NCBI GenBank assembly: GCA_029263335.1
Contig: JAJCXS010000175.1
Coordinates: forward strand, 1 to 39,386
Length of the DNA: 39,386 nt
Direction of reading: 5' to 3'
Origin: Acidobacteriota bacterium
Lineage (GTDB): Bacteria > Acidobacteriota > UBA890 > WLXD01
The position numbers and the translations under genes were made by a program. The notes under the pieces were generated by a model. The model did no database searches and was not told the origin of the DNA. It saw only the letters and a program-made list of their open reading frames with translations. The number at the start of each line of letters is the position of its first letter. Position 1 is the first letter of the stretch. This document shows positions 38,183-39,386 of this stretch, piece by piece.

Positions 38183-39247
38183 TTATTGTGCGTAGTCTTG
38201 CAGCGTCAGCCGGGCGAGAGCCGCCGTAGTGGCCGAGGCGATAGCGTCGACAAGGGCAATCGTGCGCGCATAATGCAGCCGGGTCGGTCCTAGAACCGCC
38301 AGTGTTCCGATCGGCCCGTCACCACCTCCGTAGGTGGCCGAGACCAGTGCGCAGTGTTCAAGCCCGGCGGGCAGGGGTTGGCAGCCAATCACAACACGAG
38401 GCCCGTCCGACAACTGGTCCTGCACGCGCAGCGCTCGCGCCAGCAGCCGGCGCTCCTCGATCACCTCGAAGACCATCCGCAGATCACCGATGGTCTCGAT
38501 ATCAGGTTGCGCCAACAAGCTAGCGGACCCCTCGATGAGCACGTCCTGCTCGTCGAGATCGGCGGTGATCGACGAGGCGCCGAGCGCGATCGCCTGGCGC
38601 TCGAAGTGTTCCAGTCGCTCGCCCGCCCCGGCGCGCAGTTCATGAATCCGTGCGGCGACCTCGCGTAGGCTGCGGCCGGCAAATCGGCGCACCAAGTACG
38701 CGGCTGCGTGATCAAGTTGTTCCTGACTCGTGGGCTCGGTCAAAGCCACCGTCCGGTTCTTCACCTGGCCGGCGCGCGAAACGATGATCGCCAGCACGCG
38801 GTTGCCGTCGAGGGCAACGAAGTCCACATGCTGGAAGGCGGTGTCGGCCAAAGGCGGGGCCGAAACCACGGCCACCAACTCGGAAAGGTCGGCCAGGACA
38901 TGGCACGTCCTGCGCAGCAGGTCGTCCATCTCGATAGGCTCTGATTCAAGGTGTTGCTGCAACCTTGCCGAATCGAGGGCGGCAAACTCGCCGTGCACCG
39001 GCAGCGCCGCAACGTAACGCCGGTAACCCCTTCGTGTCGGCATCCGCCCCGCCGAGGTGTGGGGCTGACCCAGATAGCCGAGGCGTTCCAGCTCCGCCAT
39101 GACGTTGCGGACCGTGGCCGGGCTGACGGGCTCGTCAAGCAGCTTCGCGATCGTCGTCGATCCCACCGGCTCGCCGGTCAGGATGTAACGCTCGACGATG
39201 GCGTCGAGAACCGCGGCATTGCGCGGATTCAACTCGGGTGCCGTCAT
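38183..39247 (-). CDS. hrcA: Heat-inducible repressor HrcA
   Basis: A 354-residue HrcA. The winged-helix N-terminus contains LNPRNAAVLDAIVERYILTGEPVGSTTIAKLLDEPVSPATVRNVMAELERLGYLGQPHTSAGRMPTRRGYRRYV, with the HTSAGRxPT motif diagnostic of the family. A GAF-like dimerisation domain and the C-terminal conserved GPTRLHYARTIALVD follow. It represses CIRCE-controlled operons and is kept active by GroEL. ATG 39247 is favoured because upstream codons cover the CIRCE element. It is the first gene of hrcA-grpE-dnaJ-rsmE. Confidence 0.97.
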   Translation of the reverse strand: MTAPELNPRNAAVLDAIVERYILTGEPVGSTTIAKLLDEPVSPATVRNVMAELERLGYLGQPHTSAGRMPTRRGYRRYVAALPVHGEFAALDSARLQQHLESEPIEMDDLLRRTCHVLADLSELVAVVSAPPLADTAFQHVDFVALDGNRVLAIIVSRAGQVKNRTVALTEPTSQEQLDHAAAYLVRRFAGRSLREVAARIHELRAGAGERLEHFERQAIALGASSITADLDEQDVLIEGSASLLAQPDIETIGDLRMVFEVIEERRLLARALRVQDQLSDGPRVVIGCQPLPAGLEHCALVSATYGGGDGPIGTLAVLGPTRLHYARTIALVDAIASATTAALARLTLQDYAQ

Positions 39248-39321
39248 GAATCGACCTTGAGACGCGTGCGCGCCGCGGAGGGCGGCGCGTAACAGGCGGG
39301 AATCGCATGCCATTTGGTGAC

Positions 39322-39348
39322 TTAGCACTCTCCCCAGATGAGTGCTAA
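39322..39348 (-). promoter_or_regulatory. CIRCE operator (perfect)
   Basis: TTAGCACTC - 9 bases - GAGTGCTAA, an exact match to the CIRCE consensus, about 75 bases upstream of hrcA and directly downstream of its promoter. It is the binding site for HrcA. Confidence 0.97.
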
Positions 39349-39352
39349 AGAC

Positions 39353-39381
39353 ATGAAACAATCCTGCGTCCGGGCTGTCAA
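39353..39381 (-). promoter_or_regulatory. hrcA operon sigma-70 promoter
   Basis: On the minus strand, TTGACA (39381-39376), 17 bases, TTTCAT (39358-39353). The -35 is perfect and the -10 matches 4 of 6. CIRCE begins 4 bases after the -10, so HrcA binding would block initiation. Confidence 0.75.
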
Positions 39382-39386
39382 GCGCC

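Overview
The window is GC-rich, densely coded bacterial chromosome with a Gram-negative character (Tat translocase, PstS lipoprotein, chorismate synthase, UvrA, type II thymidine kinase, DUF1844). HspR and HrcA/CIRCE regulation, a PadR/ADOP-permease pair and a probable selenoprotein together suggest a deltaproteobacterial-type or acidobacterial lineage (Myxococcota, Binatota, Desulfobacterota or Acidobacteriota). That placement is inference only; no rRNA or other taxonomic marker is present. I see no tRNA, rRNA, CRISPR array, insertion sequence or prophage gene, and no gene-free stretch longer than 300 bases.

Layout. (1) 1-878, minus: a PadR regulator and the start of an ADOP-type ABC permease cut by the window edge. 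(2) 1038-6546, minus: a phosphate-uptake operon pstS - phoU fusion - pstC - pstA - pstB - pstB, preceded by four tandem 11-bp repeats resembling a PHO box. The two PstB subunits have complementary degenerate ATPase motifs, and the PhoU protein carries a catalytically dead LMW-phosphatase-like domain. (3) 6805-11508, minus: a tightly overlapped operon ridA - quinone oxidoreductase - PLP enzyme/GNAT fusion - RraA-type aldolase - PaiB-like flavoprotein. It is divergent from a marR gene followed by an AhpD-like gene. (4) 12144-12692: the AhpD-like gene has an in-frame TGA exactly at the second cysteine of its CxxC motif, with a hairpin correctly placed for a bacterial SECIS. I read it as a selenoprotein. 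(5) 12689-30585: mostly housekeeping genes (secA, guaB, tsaE, nnr, aroC, threonine aldolase, uvrA, LMW phosphatase, comEC, thymidine kinase, tatC, mazG). (6) 30644-39386: a DUF1844 gene and two chaperone operons. dnaK - dnaJ - hspR - dnaC-like has a strong sigma-70 promoter overlapped by a HAIR-like repeat. hrcA - grpE - dnaJ - rsmE, on the opposite strand, has a perfect CIRCE operator.

How the parts fit. The Pst operon couples phosphate import to signalling through PhoU. The central operon combines a PLP enzyme, a RidA enamine/imine deaminase, an aldolase-fold enzyme, an oxidoreductase and an acyltransferase domain under a probable cysteine-containing MarR switch that also controls the thiol/selenol AhpD-like protein. 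This looks like an uncharacterised metabolic or detoxification unit. The chaperone genes are divided between two repressors, HspR for DnaK/DnaJ and HrcA for GrpE/DnaJ, so DnaK and its exchange factor are under different control.
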